Translations under genes and position numbers: made by a program
The notes under the pieces: generated by a model
The model's database searches: none
The model's input: only the letters and a program-made list of their open reading frames with translations
What the model was told of the DNA's origin: nothing
From: Janthinobacterium aquaticum
GTDB taxonomy: Bacteria > Pseudomonadota > Gammaproteobacteria > Burkholderiales > Burkholderiaceae_D
Assembly: GCF_009208565.1 (NCBI RefSeq)
Contig: NZ_WFLK01000001.1
Span: 186,001-250,000, forward strand
Reading direction: 5' to 3'
DNA: 64,000 nucleotides
Part shown: in pieces, positions 53,898 to 61,408 of the stretch
How the letters are laid out: each line of letters opens with the position of its first letter
How positions within the stretch are numbered: the first letter of the stretch is position 1

Positions 53898-55928
53898 ATG
53901 CATACCCCCCCGCTCAATTTCAACGGTGCGCCCGATTTTCGGGCCATCGATCCGGCCCTGATCGCGCCGGCCATCGACCAGTTGCTGGCCGAAGCCGACG
54001 CTGCGCGCCAGCACGCGGCCGGCCCGGACGTGGCTGCCAACTATACGGCGCTGGCCGCCGCGCTCGATCTGCCGGTCGAACGCCTGACCATGGCCTGGCA
54101 TCTCGTCTCGCATCTGCACGGCGTAGCCGATACGCCGGCGCTGCGCGCAAGCTATCTTGCCTGCCTGCCCGGGGTCAGCGCTTTTTTTACCGCGCTGGAC
54201 GGCGACGTGGCGCTCTACCGCAAGTATCGCAAGGCTGCCGGCGACGCCAGCCTGTCGTCGCAGCAGGCGCGCGCCACGGCGCTCACCGTCGAAGCTGCGC
54301 GGCTGTCGGGGGCCGAACTCGATGCTGCCGACAAGGCACGCTTTGCCGTGCTGGCGCAGCGCCGCGCCATGTTGACGCAGCGTTTTTCCAGCAATGTCCT
54401 TGACGCCACCGACCGCTTTGCCATGTATGTTGCGCTACCCGAGATGGAGGGCGTGCCGACCGATGTGCTCGAAGCGACGCGCAAGGCGGCAGCGGCCGAC
54501 GGGTACGAAGGCTGCAAGCTCAATGTGCAGCAGGCTACCTACTCGGCCATCATGCGCCAGGCCAGCAACCGTGCGCTGCGCGAAAAGCTCTATCACGCCC
54601 ACGTCACGCGCGCCAGCGAGTTCGGTCCGGCGGAACTGGACAATACGGCGCTGATGGACGAACTGCTTGCGCTGCGCCACGAAACGGCGGCGTTGCTGGG
54701 ACTGGCCAATTACGCCGAATTGTCGCTCGCGCCGAAGATGGCGCAAAGCCCGGCACAGGTCACGGCTTTTCTCGACGAACTGGCAGCGTCGGCCAGGGCT
54801 TCGGCAGTGAGCGAAATCGAGGAAGTGCGTACGTTTGCGCGCGAAGAACTGGGACTGGACGAGTTGCAGGCCTGGGACCTGCCCTTTGCCAGCGAGCGCC
54901 TGCGCCAGGCCCGGTTTGCGTTCAGCCAGAGCGAAGTGAAGCGCTATTTCCAGGTTGACCGCGTGCTCAACTCGTTGCTGCAGCTGGTACAACGCATTGC
55001 CGACGTCGAGATCACTGCCGCCGACGTGCCGGTCTGGCACGACAGCGTGAGTGCCTGGCGCGTGACGCGCCGCGGCGAAGTGCTGGGGTTGTTTTATCTG
55101 GACCTGTATGCGCGCGCCGGAAAACGCGGCGGCGCCTGGGTGGATGGCCTGCAGCCGCGCTGGCGCCACGGTGAGCATCTGCGCACGGCGCTGTCTTGCC
55201 TGGTCTGCAATTTCACCGCCCCGGGCGACGATGGCGTAGCCACCATCGGCCACGATGAACTCATTACCCTGTTCCACGAATTCGGCCATAACCTGCACGT
55301 ACTGCTGTCGACCGTGGAGGTGCGCGGCGTATCGGGCTTTTCCGGCGTGGAGTGGGATGCGGTCGAGCTGCCCAGCCAGCTGATGGAGAACTTTGCCTGG
55401 CAGTGGGATGTCGTCGAGCCCCTTAGCGCCCATGTTGACGATGGCCGCCCATTGCCCAGGAAACTGTTCGACAAGATGCTGGCGGCCAGGAATTTCCAGA
55501 GCGGCCTGGGCCTGCTGCGCCAGATCGAGTTCGCATTGTTCGACATGAAGCTGCACCTGCGTGAACAGCCCGACACCCTCGCGCAGCGCCTGCTCGACCA
55601 GGTACGCCAGCAGGTGGCGGTACTGCAGGTGCCGGCCTACAACCGCTTTGCCCATGGCTTTTCGCATATTTTTGCCGGCGGCTACGCGGCCGGCTACTAC
55701 AGCTACCTGTGGGCGGAAGTGCTGTCGGCCGATGCCTGGGATGCGTTCGAAGAAGCCGGCGTGCTCGACCAGGGTACCTGGGACCGGTTCCGCAGCGAGA
55801 TACTGGAAGTCGGCGGCAGCCGCCCCGCAGCCAGCAATTTCCAGGCATTTCGCGGCCGTGCGCCAAATAGCGCGGCAATGCTGCGCCAGCGCGCCATCGA
55901 GGCCCCCGTCACGCCAGCGGCGGCATAG
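53898..55928 (+). CDS. prlC: M3 family oligopeptidase A
   Basis: A 676-residue cytosolic zinc oligopeptidase. The catalytic motif is HEFGH (His460, Glu461, His464) with a third Glu in GVSGFSGVEWDAVELPSQLMENF and the substrate loop SHIFAGGYAAGYYSYLWAEVL. It cleaves short peptides, including signal-peptide fragments, downstream of larger peptidases. Following M16C it completes a two-step digestion. The GC-rich stem-loop before it may set its level. Confidence 0.92.
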   Translation: MHTPPLNFNGAPDFRAIDPALIAPAIDQLLAEADAARQHAAGPDVAANYTALAAALDLPVERLTMAWHLVSHLHGVADTPALRASYLACLPGVSAFFTALDGDVALYRKYRKAAGDASLSSQQARATALTVEAARLSGAELDAADKARFAVLAQRRAMLTQRFSSNVLDATDRFAMYVALPEMEGVPTDVLEATRKAAAADGYEGCKLNVQQATYSAIMRQASNRALREKLYHAHVTRASEFGPAELDNTALMDELLALRHETAALLGLANYAELSLAPKMAQSPAQVTAFLDELAASARASAVSEIEEVRTFAREELGLDELQAWDLPFASERLRQARFAFSQSEVKRYFQVDRVLNSLLQLVQRIADVEITAADVPVWHDSVSAWRVTRRGEVLGLFYLDLYARAGKRGGAWVDGLQPRWRHGEHLRTALSCLVCNFTAPGDDGVATIGHDELITLFHEFGHNLHVLLSTVEVRGVSGFSGVEWDAVELPSQLMENFAWQWDVVEPLSAHVDDGRPLPRKLFDKMLAARNFQSGLGLLRQIEFALFDMKLHLREQPDTLAQRLLDQVRQQVAVLQVPAYNRFAHGFSHIFAGGYAAGYYSYLWAEVLSADAWDAFEEAGVLDQGTWDRFRSEILEVGGSRPAASNFQAFRGRAPNSAAMLRQRAIEAPVTPAAA

Positions 55929-56214
55929 GTGCAGGCGCGGGCACAAGAACAGATCCTGCTGACCGGCATCGTCGGGCGCGAAGGCGTGCTCGGCGCCCAT
56001 GCCCGCTTTGCCAGCACCGACTCGATTTCACGCCTGCTCGGCCCAGGCATCGCCGGCCTGCTGGTACAAGCGCTCAATGCCCCGCTTGCCGTGCTCGTTA
56101 CCGCCTGCATCCTGATGTTATCGATGAGCGTGATGCGCACTGCTGTACATCGGCGCAGCCGGCGCCGTCTTGTGCCTGGTGCTGCGGCGCACGCCGCTGG
56201 CGCGCATCGCCTGA
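55929..56214 (+). pseudogene. C-terminal remnant of an MFS transporter
   Basis: The frame at 55929 gives GREGVLGAHARFASTDSISRLLGPGIAGLLVQAL and a hydrophobic helix, as in the last third of MFS exporters. At about 56140 the match jumps by +1 to LLYIGAAGAVLCLVLRRTPL, which ends at TGA 56212-56214. With no start, no N-terminal half and a frameshift, this is a decayed gene. Confidence 0.55.
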
Positions 56215-56256
56215 ACCGTGCAGCCCCCCCCATTGATCCATCAGGAGCATCTGTCC

Positions 56257-56379
56257 ATGCATCCCCATTCCATCCAGCTGTTCGACCCGCAATCGTTCAG
56301 CTACACCTATATGCTCGTCTCGCCTGCCGATGGTGCGGCGGTAATCATCGATCCGGTATTCAAACAGCTCGACATATAG
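56257..56379 (+). pseudogene. N-terminal stump of an MBL-fold hydrolase (persulfide dioxygenase-like)
   Basis: It has a good AGGAG ribosome site and ATG, then 40 residues (IQLFDPQSFSYTYMLVSPADGAAVIIDPV) matching the start of MBL-fold glyoxalase II/persulfide dioxygenase-like proteins. A TAG follows before the HxHxDH zinc motif. It is a truncated gene. Confidence 0.6.
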
Positions 56380-56394
56380 TGAAACCCTTCCACC

Positions 56395-56823
56395 TCACCG
56401 CCCCGACCTCACCTCCTTGACCGCCGCAGCCACCTCGGCAGCCATCTCGCCGATGTCCTTGTCGCGCCGGCGGTCGAACCAGCGCACGCAGGCGGCCAGC
56501 ACCCACCAGGCGGGCAGGCCGATGGCGGCCATCAGCGGGGCGGCGATAAACAGAAAGCCGGTGGCAGGATCGCAGCCGTACAGCACGGCGACCCGGTTGG
56601 CGCTGTCGAACAGGCTGGGCCACCAGGACAGCACGGCGGCTACCAGTACGGGGCCCGTAAAGGTGGCGATAATAATGCTCGAGCAGATGCGGATCACCGC
56701 TTCTTTTTTTGTTCGCGGCCACATCACCATAAAGCTGAGGATGGTAGCCAGCAGGGCTGCCAGCAGAGGCAGGCCCAGCAATTTGATCCAGGTCGCGCCG
56801 GCGGCGCTGATATCGATTTCCAT
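56395..56823 (-). CDS. Small integral membrane protein (possibly phage-derived)
   Basis: A 142-residue protein with three membrane helices (about 13-35, 45-68, 88-112) and a charged C-terminal tail (RWFDRRRDKDIGEMAAEV). Its size and topology would suit a holin-like protein, but I recognise no signature. It is next to a winged-helix gene and an S24 repressor, the usual surroundings of a phage remnant. Confidence 0.5.
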   Translation of the reverse strand: MEIDISAAGATWIKLLGLPLLAALLATILSFMVMWPRTKKEAVIRICSSIIIATFTGPVLVAAVLSWWPSLFDSANRVAVLYGCDPATGFLFIAAPLMAAIGLPAWWVLAACVRWFDRRRDKDIGEMAAEVAAAVKEVRSGR

Positions 56824-56872
56824 GATACATTTTTCTCGTTTCTGTTACTCAATAGACGCCGCTGCGCCATGG

Positions 56873-57280
56873 TTATCGCCCTGGCCCGAACAGCGCCGCC
56901 ACCAGCGGATCGCGCAGCGCCTGGCCGACCGGCCAGCGCGCCGTCAGGCGCACCTGGGGCGGCAATTCGGCCCAGCGCTCACAGTCGCCGCCCGCTTCAC
57001 CCGCCGCATACAGGGCGGGCCGCTGCCGGCCGGGCTCGGTGCAGTGACGCTGCGCCAGGTGAATCACGCCGCTGTCGCACATATGGCGCAGATAGCGGCT
57101 GATGGTGCCGGCGTCGAGCGCCAAGAGGGCAGACAGCTGCGCCGCGCTGGCCTGGCCCTGCTCGGTAATGAACTGCGCGATCCGTGAGATGTGCTGTTGC
57201 GAACGCTTGCTGCGCCCCTGCAAGCGGCGTCCTGCCTGGGATGTTCTTTTGCCTGCTGTCATTTGATTGCTGCTTAACAT
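56873..57280 (-). CDS. Winged-helix DNA-binding protein divergent from the S24 repressor
   Basis: A 135-residue protein. A basic N-terminus precedes a winged HTH (QHISRIAQFITEQGQASAAQLSALLALDAGTISRYLRHMCDSGVIH). I chose the ATG at 57280 because it has GGAGG 7 bases upstream. Two operator-like sites for the neighbouring S24 repressor lie in its upstream region, so it is probably repressed by it. Confidence 0.65.
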   Translation of the reverse strand: MLSSNQMTAGKRTSQAGRRLQGRSKRSQQHISRIAQFITEQGQASAAQLSALLALDAGTISRYLRHMCDSGVIHLAQRHCTEPGRQRPALYAAGEAGGDCERWAELPPQVRLTARWPVGQALRDPLVAALFGPGR

Positions 57281-57344
57281 CTGCCTGCCTCCTTGTGCCG
57301 GCCCGTCTCGCAGTGTGCGAATTTGCGACAGGCAATGGATGGAC

Positions 57345-57398
57345 TTTATCAATCGCTAATGTTAAAGTCAAGCATTTGGTACTTTATCAAACGGTAAA
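57345..57398. promoter_or_regulatory. Two operator-like sites (direct repeats) between the winged-helix gene and the S24 repressor
   Basis: TTTATCAATCGCTAAT at 57345-57360 and TTTATCAAACGGTAAA at 57383-57398, 38 bases apart and in the same orientation. The consensus is TTTATCAnnCGnTAA. A third, perfectly symmetric copy lies after the repressor gene (58148-58163). This pattern suits a cI/LexA-like dimer. Confidence 0.65.
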
Positions 57399-57423
57399 TT
57401 TCGGGTTTAATAGGGGGATGGAT

Positions 57424-58137
57424 ATGTATCAATACAGACGTGACCGGCTATTGGCGCTGATCGGCGAGCGCTATGCCAATACGCGCAAGAAGATTTCCGA
57501 CGCCAGCGGCTGGAGCGAGGCGCGCATCTCGCAGATCCTGTCGCCGACCTACCGCGACGGGCGTGCCTTCAGCGAGAAAATCGCGCGCAAGCTCGAAGCG
57601 GACCTGCAGCTCGACAGCATGTATTTCGACCAGGGCGCCGCGCCCGATCAGGCCATGCTGGCCGCGCGCGCGCTCAAGGGCGTGCGCGAGGTGGTACTCG
57701 ACGATGAGCACGACGAGCGCTTCTATACCATCCGCAAAGTCAAGCTGCGCCTGTCGGCCGGCATTACCGGCTTTGCGGTCGAGCCGGAAACCCATGACGG
57801 CGGCACCATCAGCGTGCAGCGCGGCTGGGTCGACCGCAACGGTTATCACCCGGACAGGCTGGTGGCCATCAAGGTCAAGGGCGAGAGCATGGAACCGGCC
57901 CTGTACGAGGACGATGTGGTGATTATCAACACGGCAGATACACGGCCGGTGGACGGCGTGGTGTTTGCCGTCAACTACGAAGGCGAGCCGGTAGTCAAGC
58001 GGCTGGCGCGCGATATCGGCGAATGGTGGCTGACCTCGGACAATCCGGACCAGCGCAAATACCACCGCAAGATGTGCCGCGGCAGGGAGTGCATTATCGT
58101 CGGTCGCGTGGTGCGCAAGGAAAGCGAACGGATATGA
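57424..58137 (+). CDS. S24-family phage-type repressor (HTH plus LexA-like peptidase)
   Basis: A protein of 237 residues. The N-terminal HTH is KKISDASGWSEARISQILSP. A linker follows, then an S24 peptidase with Ser in KVKGESMEPALYEDDVVII and Lys in EPVVKRLARD, so self-cleavage after RecA activation is plausible. The likely start is the ATG at 57424, 6 bases after GGGGG; an ATG at 57418 is adjacent to that site. It is divergent from the winged-helix gene. Confidence 0.85.
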   Translation: MYQYRRDRLLALIGERYANTRKKISDASGWSEARISQILSPTYRDGRAFSEKIARKLEADLQLDSMYFDQGAAPDQAMLAARALKGVREVVLDDEHDERFYTIRKVKLRLSAGITGFAVEPETHDGGTISVQRGWVDRNGYHPDRLVAIKVKGESMEPALYEDDVVIINTADTRPVDGVVFAVNYEGEPVVKRLARDIGEWWLTSDNPDQRKYHRKMCRGRECIIVGRVVRKESERI

Positions 58138-58140
58138 ACA

Positions 58141-58170
58141 ACCGGAGTTTATCATTCGATAAACTCCGGT
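58141..58170. promoter_or_regulatory. 30-bp perfect palindrome: terminator and third operator-like site
   Basis: ACCGGAGTTTATC-ATTC-GATAAACTCCGGT, 13-bp arms, between the convergent repressor and prpE genes. The core TTTATCATTCGATAAA is a perfectly symmetric form of the two upstream operator-like sites. It can end transcription in both directions and may also be bound by the repressor. Confidence 0.7.
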
Positions 58171-58179
58171 ATAGGCTTA

Positions 58180-60066
58180 CTACGCCAGTGCAGCCTCGAT
58201 ATGCTGCAACGAGGCCGGATCCTCAATCGAGGTCAGGTCGCCCGGACTGCGTCCTTCGCAGATGGCCTGGATCGAGCGGCGCAGCAGCTTGCCCGAACGC
58301 GTCTTCGGCAGTTGCGGCACGAACAGCACGCGCGCCGGCCGCGCCACGGCCCCGAGCTGGCGATCCACCACCGCCATCACATCGCGCTCCAGCGCCGCCC
58401 TGCCCTCGGCACTTTCGGCTGGCCGGGCGTCTTTCAGAATGACGAAAGCCATCGCCACCTGCCCTTTGAGTTTGTCTTCCATGCCGACCACCGCCACTTC
58501 CGACACGTTGGGATGGCTAGAGATGCTCTCTTCGATTTCGCGCGTGCCCAGGCGGTGGCCGGCCACGTTAATGACGTCATCGGTGCGGCCGAGGATAAAG
58601 TAATAGCCGTCCGCATCGCGCATGGCCCAGTCGAACGTGGAATACACCTGATGCTCGCTGATGGTCGACCAGTAGGTATCGACAAAGCGCTGATCGTCTC
58701 CATAGACCGTCTGCATGCAGCCGGGCGGCAGTGGGCCTTCGAGCACCAGTACGCCGCGCTCGCCGGCGCCGCACTCTTCGCCAGTCGCTTCATTGAGCAG
58801 CTTGACGCGATAGCCATACAGCGGCTTGCCGGGGCTGCCCAGGCGCGTCGGCGTGTGCTCGACGCCGCGCGCCACCGTCAGCAGCGGCCAGCCCGTTTCG
58901 GTCTGCCAGTAGTTGTCGATAATATCGACCTTGAGTTCATCGGCAATCCACTGCGAGGTGGTTTCATCGAGTGGCTCGCCAGCCAGGTACATCGCTTTCA
59001 GCGACGACAGATCGTACTTGCGCATCAGTTCGACCGGATGCTTGCGCAGCACGCGGATGGCAGTCGGCGCCGAGAACATGCGCGTGACCTTGTACTGCTC
59101 GACGATGCGCCACCACACACCCGCGTCGGGGCAGATCGGCAGACCCTCGTACATGATGGTGGCCATGCCAGCGATCAGGGGGCCGTAGACGATATACGAG
59201 TGGCCGACCACCCAGCCGATATCGGAAGTAGCAAAAAAGGTCTCGCCCGGCTTGGCGCAGAATACATGCTGCATCGACGAAGCCAGCGCCACCGCATAGC
59301 CGCCCACGTCACGCTGCACACCTTTGGGCTTGCCGGTGGTGCCCGAGGTGTAGAGCACATACGACATCTCGTTCGATTCGAGCCAGGTGACCGGCACGCT
59401 GGCGTCCATGTGCTGTTGACGCAAGCTGGCGTAATCGACATCGCGCCCTGGTTCGAGCTGCATCGGCACCAATCCGCGGTTCACCAGCAGCACCTGCTGC
59501 GGCTTGTGCGCAGCAAGCCGTATCGCTTCGTCGAGCAGCGGCTTGTAGGCAATCGCCTTGCCGTTGCGCGAGCCGGCGTCGCTGGAAAAGACCAGCTTGG
59601 GCTGCGCATCGTCGATGCGGCTGGCCAGGCTGTTGGCCGCAAAGCCGCCGAACACCACCGAATGGATGGCACCGATGCGCGCGCAGGCCAGCATGGCAAA
59701 CGCGGCTTCGGCAATCATCGGCATATAGATCAGCACGCGGTCGCCGCGCGCCACGCCCAGCGACAGCAGGATGGCCGCGCAGCGCTCGACTTCGCGCTGC
59801 AGCTCGCGGTAGGTATAGGTTTTTTCGGTATTGGTTTCGGTGGAAATGGCGATCAGCGCCGGCGCATCGCCACGCGTGGCGACCCAGCGGTCGACCGCGT
59901 TGTGGCACAGATTGGTGGTGCCGCCGACAAACCACTTTGCAAACGGTGGGCGGGAATAGTCGAGCACTTGCGAAAACGGGGTATGCCAGTCGATCCTGCC
60001 CGCTTCATCGCGCCAGAAAGCTTCGGGCGCGTCGATCGAGCGCTGATAAAATGCAGCGTAATCCAT
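58180..60066 (-). CDS. prpE: Propionate-CoA ligase PrpE
   Basis: A 628-residue acyl-adenylate-forming enzyme of the acetyl/propionyl-CoA synthetase group. The ATP motif is YTSGTTGKPKG; the A8 region is GRTDDVINVAGHRLGTREIE and the catalytic Lys is in KTRSGKLLRRS. Its position after acnD and prpF supports propionate as substrate. ATG at 60066 with GGAGGAG upstream. It starts 30 bases after prpF. Confidence 0.9.
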   Translation of the reverse strand: MDYAAFYQRSIDAPEAFWRDEAGRIDWHTPFSQVLDYSRPPFAKWFVGGTTNLCHNAVDRWVATRGDAPALIAISTETNTEKTYTYRELQREVERCAAILLSLGVARGDRVLIYMPMIAEAAFAMLACARIGAIHSVVFGGFAANSLASRIDDAQPKLVFSSDAGSRNGKAIAYKPLLDEAIRLAAHKPQQVLLVNRGLVPMQLEPGRDVDYASLRQQHMDASVPVTWLESNEMSYVLYTSGTTGKPKGVQRDVGGYAVALASSMQHVFCAKPGETFFATSDIGWVVGHSYIVYGPLIAGMATIMYEGLPICPDAGVWWRIVEQYKVTRMFSAPTAIRVLRKHPVELMRKYDLSSLKAMYLAGEPLDETTSQWIADELKVDIIDNYWQTETGWPLLTVARGVEHTPTRLGSPGKPLYGYRVKLLNEATGEECGAGERGVLVLEGPLPPGCMQTVYGDDQRFVDTYWSTISEHQVYSTFDWAMRDADGYYFILGRTDDVINVAGHRLGTREIEESISSHPNVSEVAVVGMEDKLKGQVAMAFVILKDARPAESAEGRAALERDVMAVVDRQLGAVARPARVLFVPQLPKTRSGKLLRRSIQAICEGRSPGDLTSIEDPASLQHIEAALA

Positions 60067-60095
60067 GTCTCCTCCGGTTGGCCTGCTATTGTTTT

Positions 60096-61295
60096 TTAAG
60101 CGATGACATTGCCAGGCACGCGCACCGCGCCTTCCATCAGCACGCGCGCGCTGCGGCTCATGATGGCCTTGGTAACGCGCCATTCGCCACCCTCCTGCGC
60201 CGCCTCGGCGCCCACCATCAGGGTGCCGGACGGATGGCCGAAGCGCACGCTTTGCCGGGCGCCGCCACCGGCCGCCAGATTGACCAGCGTGCCGGGGATG
60301 GCAGCGGCCGTGCCGATGGCCACCGCCGCCGTGCCCATCATGGCGTGGTGCAGCTTGCCCATCGACATGGCACGCACCAGCAGGTCGATCTCGCCCGCCC
60401 TGACCTCTTTGCCACTCGACGCCACGTAATCGGCAGGCGGCGCCACGAACGCCACCTTGGGCGTATGCTGGCGCGTCGCTGCCTGGGCGATATCGGTAAT
60501 CAGGCCCATGCGTAGCGCGCCATGCGCGCGGATCAACTCGAACAGCGCCAGCGCGGCCGGGTCGCCGTTGATCGCGTCCTGCAGTTCGGTGCCCACATAG
60601 CCGATGGCCGCCGCGTCGACAAAGATGGTGGGGATGCCGGCGTTGATCATGGTGGCTTTCAGCGTACCCACGCCCGGCACCTCGAGTTCGTCGACCAGTT
60701 GGCCGGTGGGAAACATCGATGAGCCTGCACCGTCGCCGTCTTCATCGGCGGCCGGGTCGAGAAACTCGAGTTTCACTTCGGCGGCCGGAAAGGTCACGCC
60801 ATCGAGCTCGAAGTCGCCCGTTTCCTGCACTTCGCCGCCGGTCATCGGCACATGCGCGATAATCGTCTTGCCAATATTGGCCTGCCAGATGCGCACCACG
60901 GCTGCGCCGTCATGCGGCACGCGCGCCGGATCGACCAGGCCGGCGCTGATGGCAAACGCGCCGACAGCCGCCGACAGGTTGCCGCAGTTGCCGCTCCAGT
61001 CGACAAAGGCCTTGTCAATGGCGACCTGGCCGAACAGATAGTCGACGTCATGGTCCGCGCGGCTGCTCTTGTCGAGGATTACCGTCTTGCTGGTGCTCGA
61101 GGTGCCACCGCCCATGCCGTCGATCTGCTTGGCATACGGGTCGGGACTTCCGATGACGCGCAGCAGCAGCGCGTCGCGCGCGCCCCCCGCTTGCTGCGCG
61201 CTGGCCGGCAGGTCCTGCAGGCGGAAAAATACGCCTTTGCTGGTACCGCCGCGCATATAGGTGGCGGGGATTTTGATTTGGGGGGGATGGGGCAT
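60096..61295 (-). CDS. prpF: 2-methylaconitate cis-trans isomerase PrpF
   Basis: A 399-residue enzyme of the PrpF/DAP-epimerase-like fold: IPATYMRGGTSKGVFF, WSGNCGNLSAAVG (catalytic Cys region) and AIMSRSARVLMEG. It converts the product of AcnD so that methylcitrate can go on to methylisocitrate. It lies between acnD and prpE in one minus-strand operon, with a REP pair before it. Confidence 0.93.
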   Translation of the reverse strand: MPHPPQIKIPATYMRGGTSKGVFFRLQDLPASAQQAGGARDALLLRVIGSPDPYAKQIDGMGGGTSSTSKTVILDKSSRADHDVDYLFGQVAIDKAFVDWSGNCGNLSAAVGAFAISAGLVDPARVPHDGAAVVRIWQANIGKTIIAHVPMTGGEVQETGDFELDGVTFPAAEVKLEFLDPAADEDGDGAGSSMFPTGQLVDELEVPGVGTLKATMINAGIPTIFVDAAAIGYVGTELQDAINGDPAALALFELIRAHGALRMGLITDIAQAATRQHTPKVAFVAPPADYVASSGKEVRAGEIDLLVRAMSMGKLHHAMMGTAAVAIGTAAAIPGTLVNLAAGGGARQSVRFGHPSGTLMVGAEAAQEGGEWRVTKAIMSRSARVLMEGAVRVPGNVIA

Positions 61296-61309
61296 AATGT
61301 ATCCAGAAA

Positions 61310-61408
61310 GTAGGTCGGATTAGCGTGGCAAAGCCACGCGTAATCCGACACATTGTTGACGCTGCCGGTGTTGTCGGATTACGCGGCTGCGCCGCTAATC
61401 CGACCTAC
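61310..61408. repeat. REP pair inside the prp operon, overlapping the acnD 3' end
   Basis: Two facing hairpins, GTAGGTCGGATTAGCGTGGC type (61310-61348) and TGTCGGATTACGCGGCTGCG type (about 61373-61408), joined by a short linker. The right-hand unit is read by acnD: its last residues VGRISGAAA and the TAA stop come from the repeat. Confidence 0.88.

Noticed and set aside
55929-58170. Complete prophage
   Set aside because: Only a repressor, a winged-helix protein and a membrane protein are present, with no integrase, capsid, tail or terminase genes.
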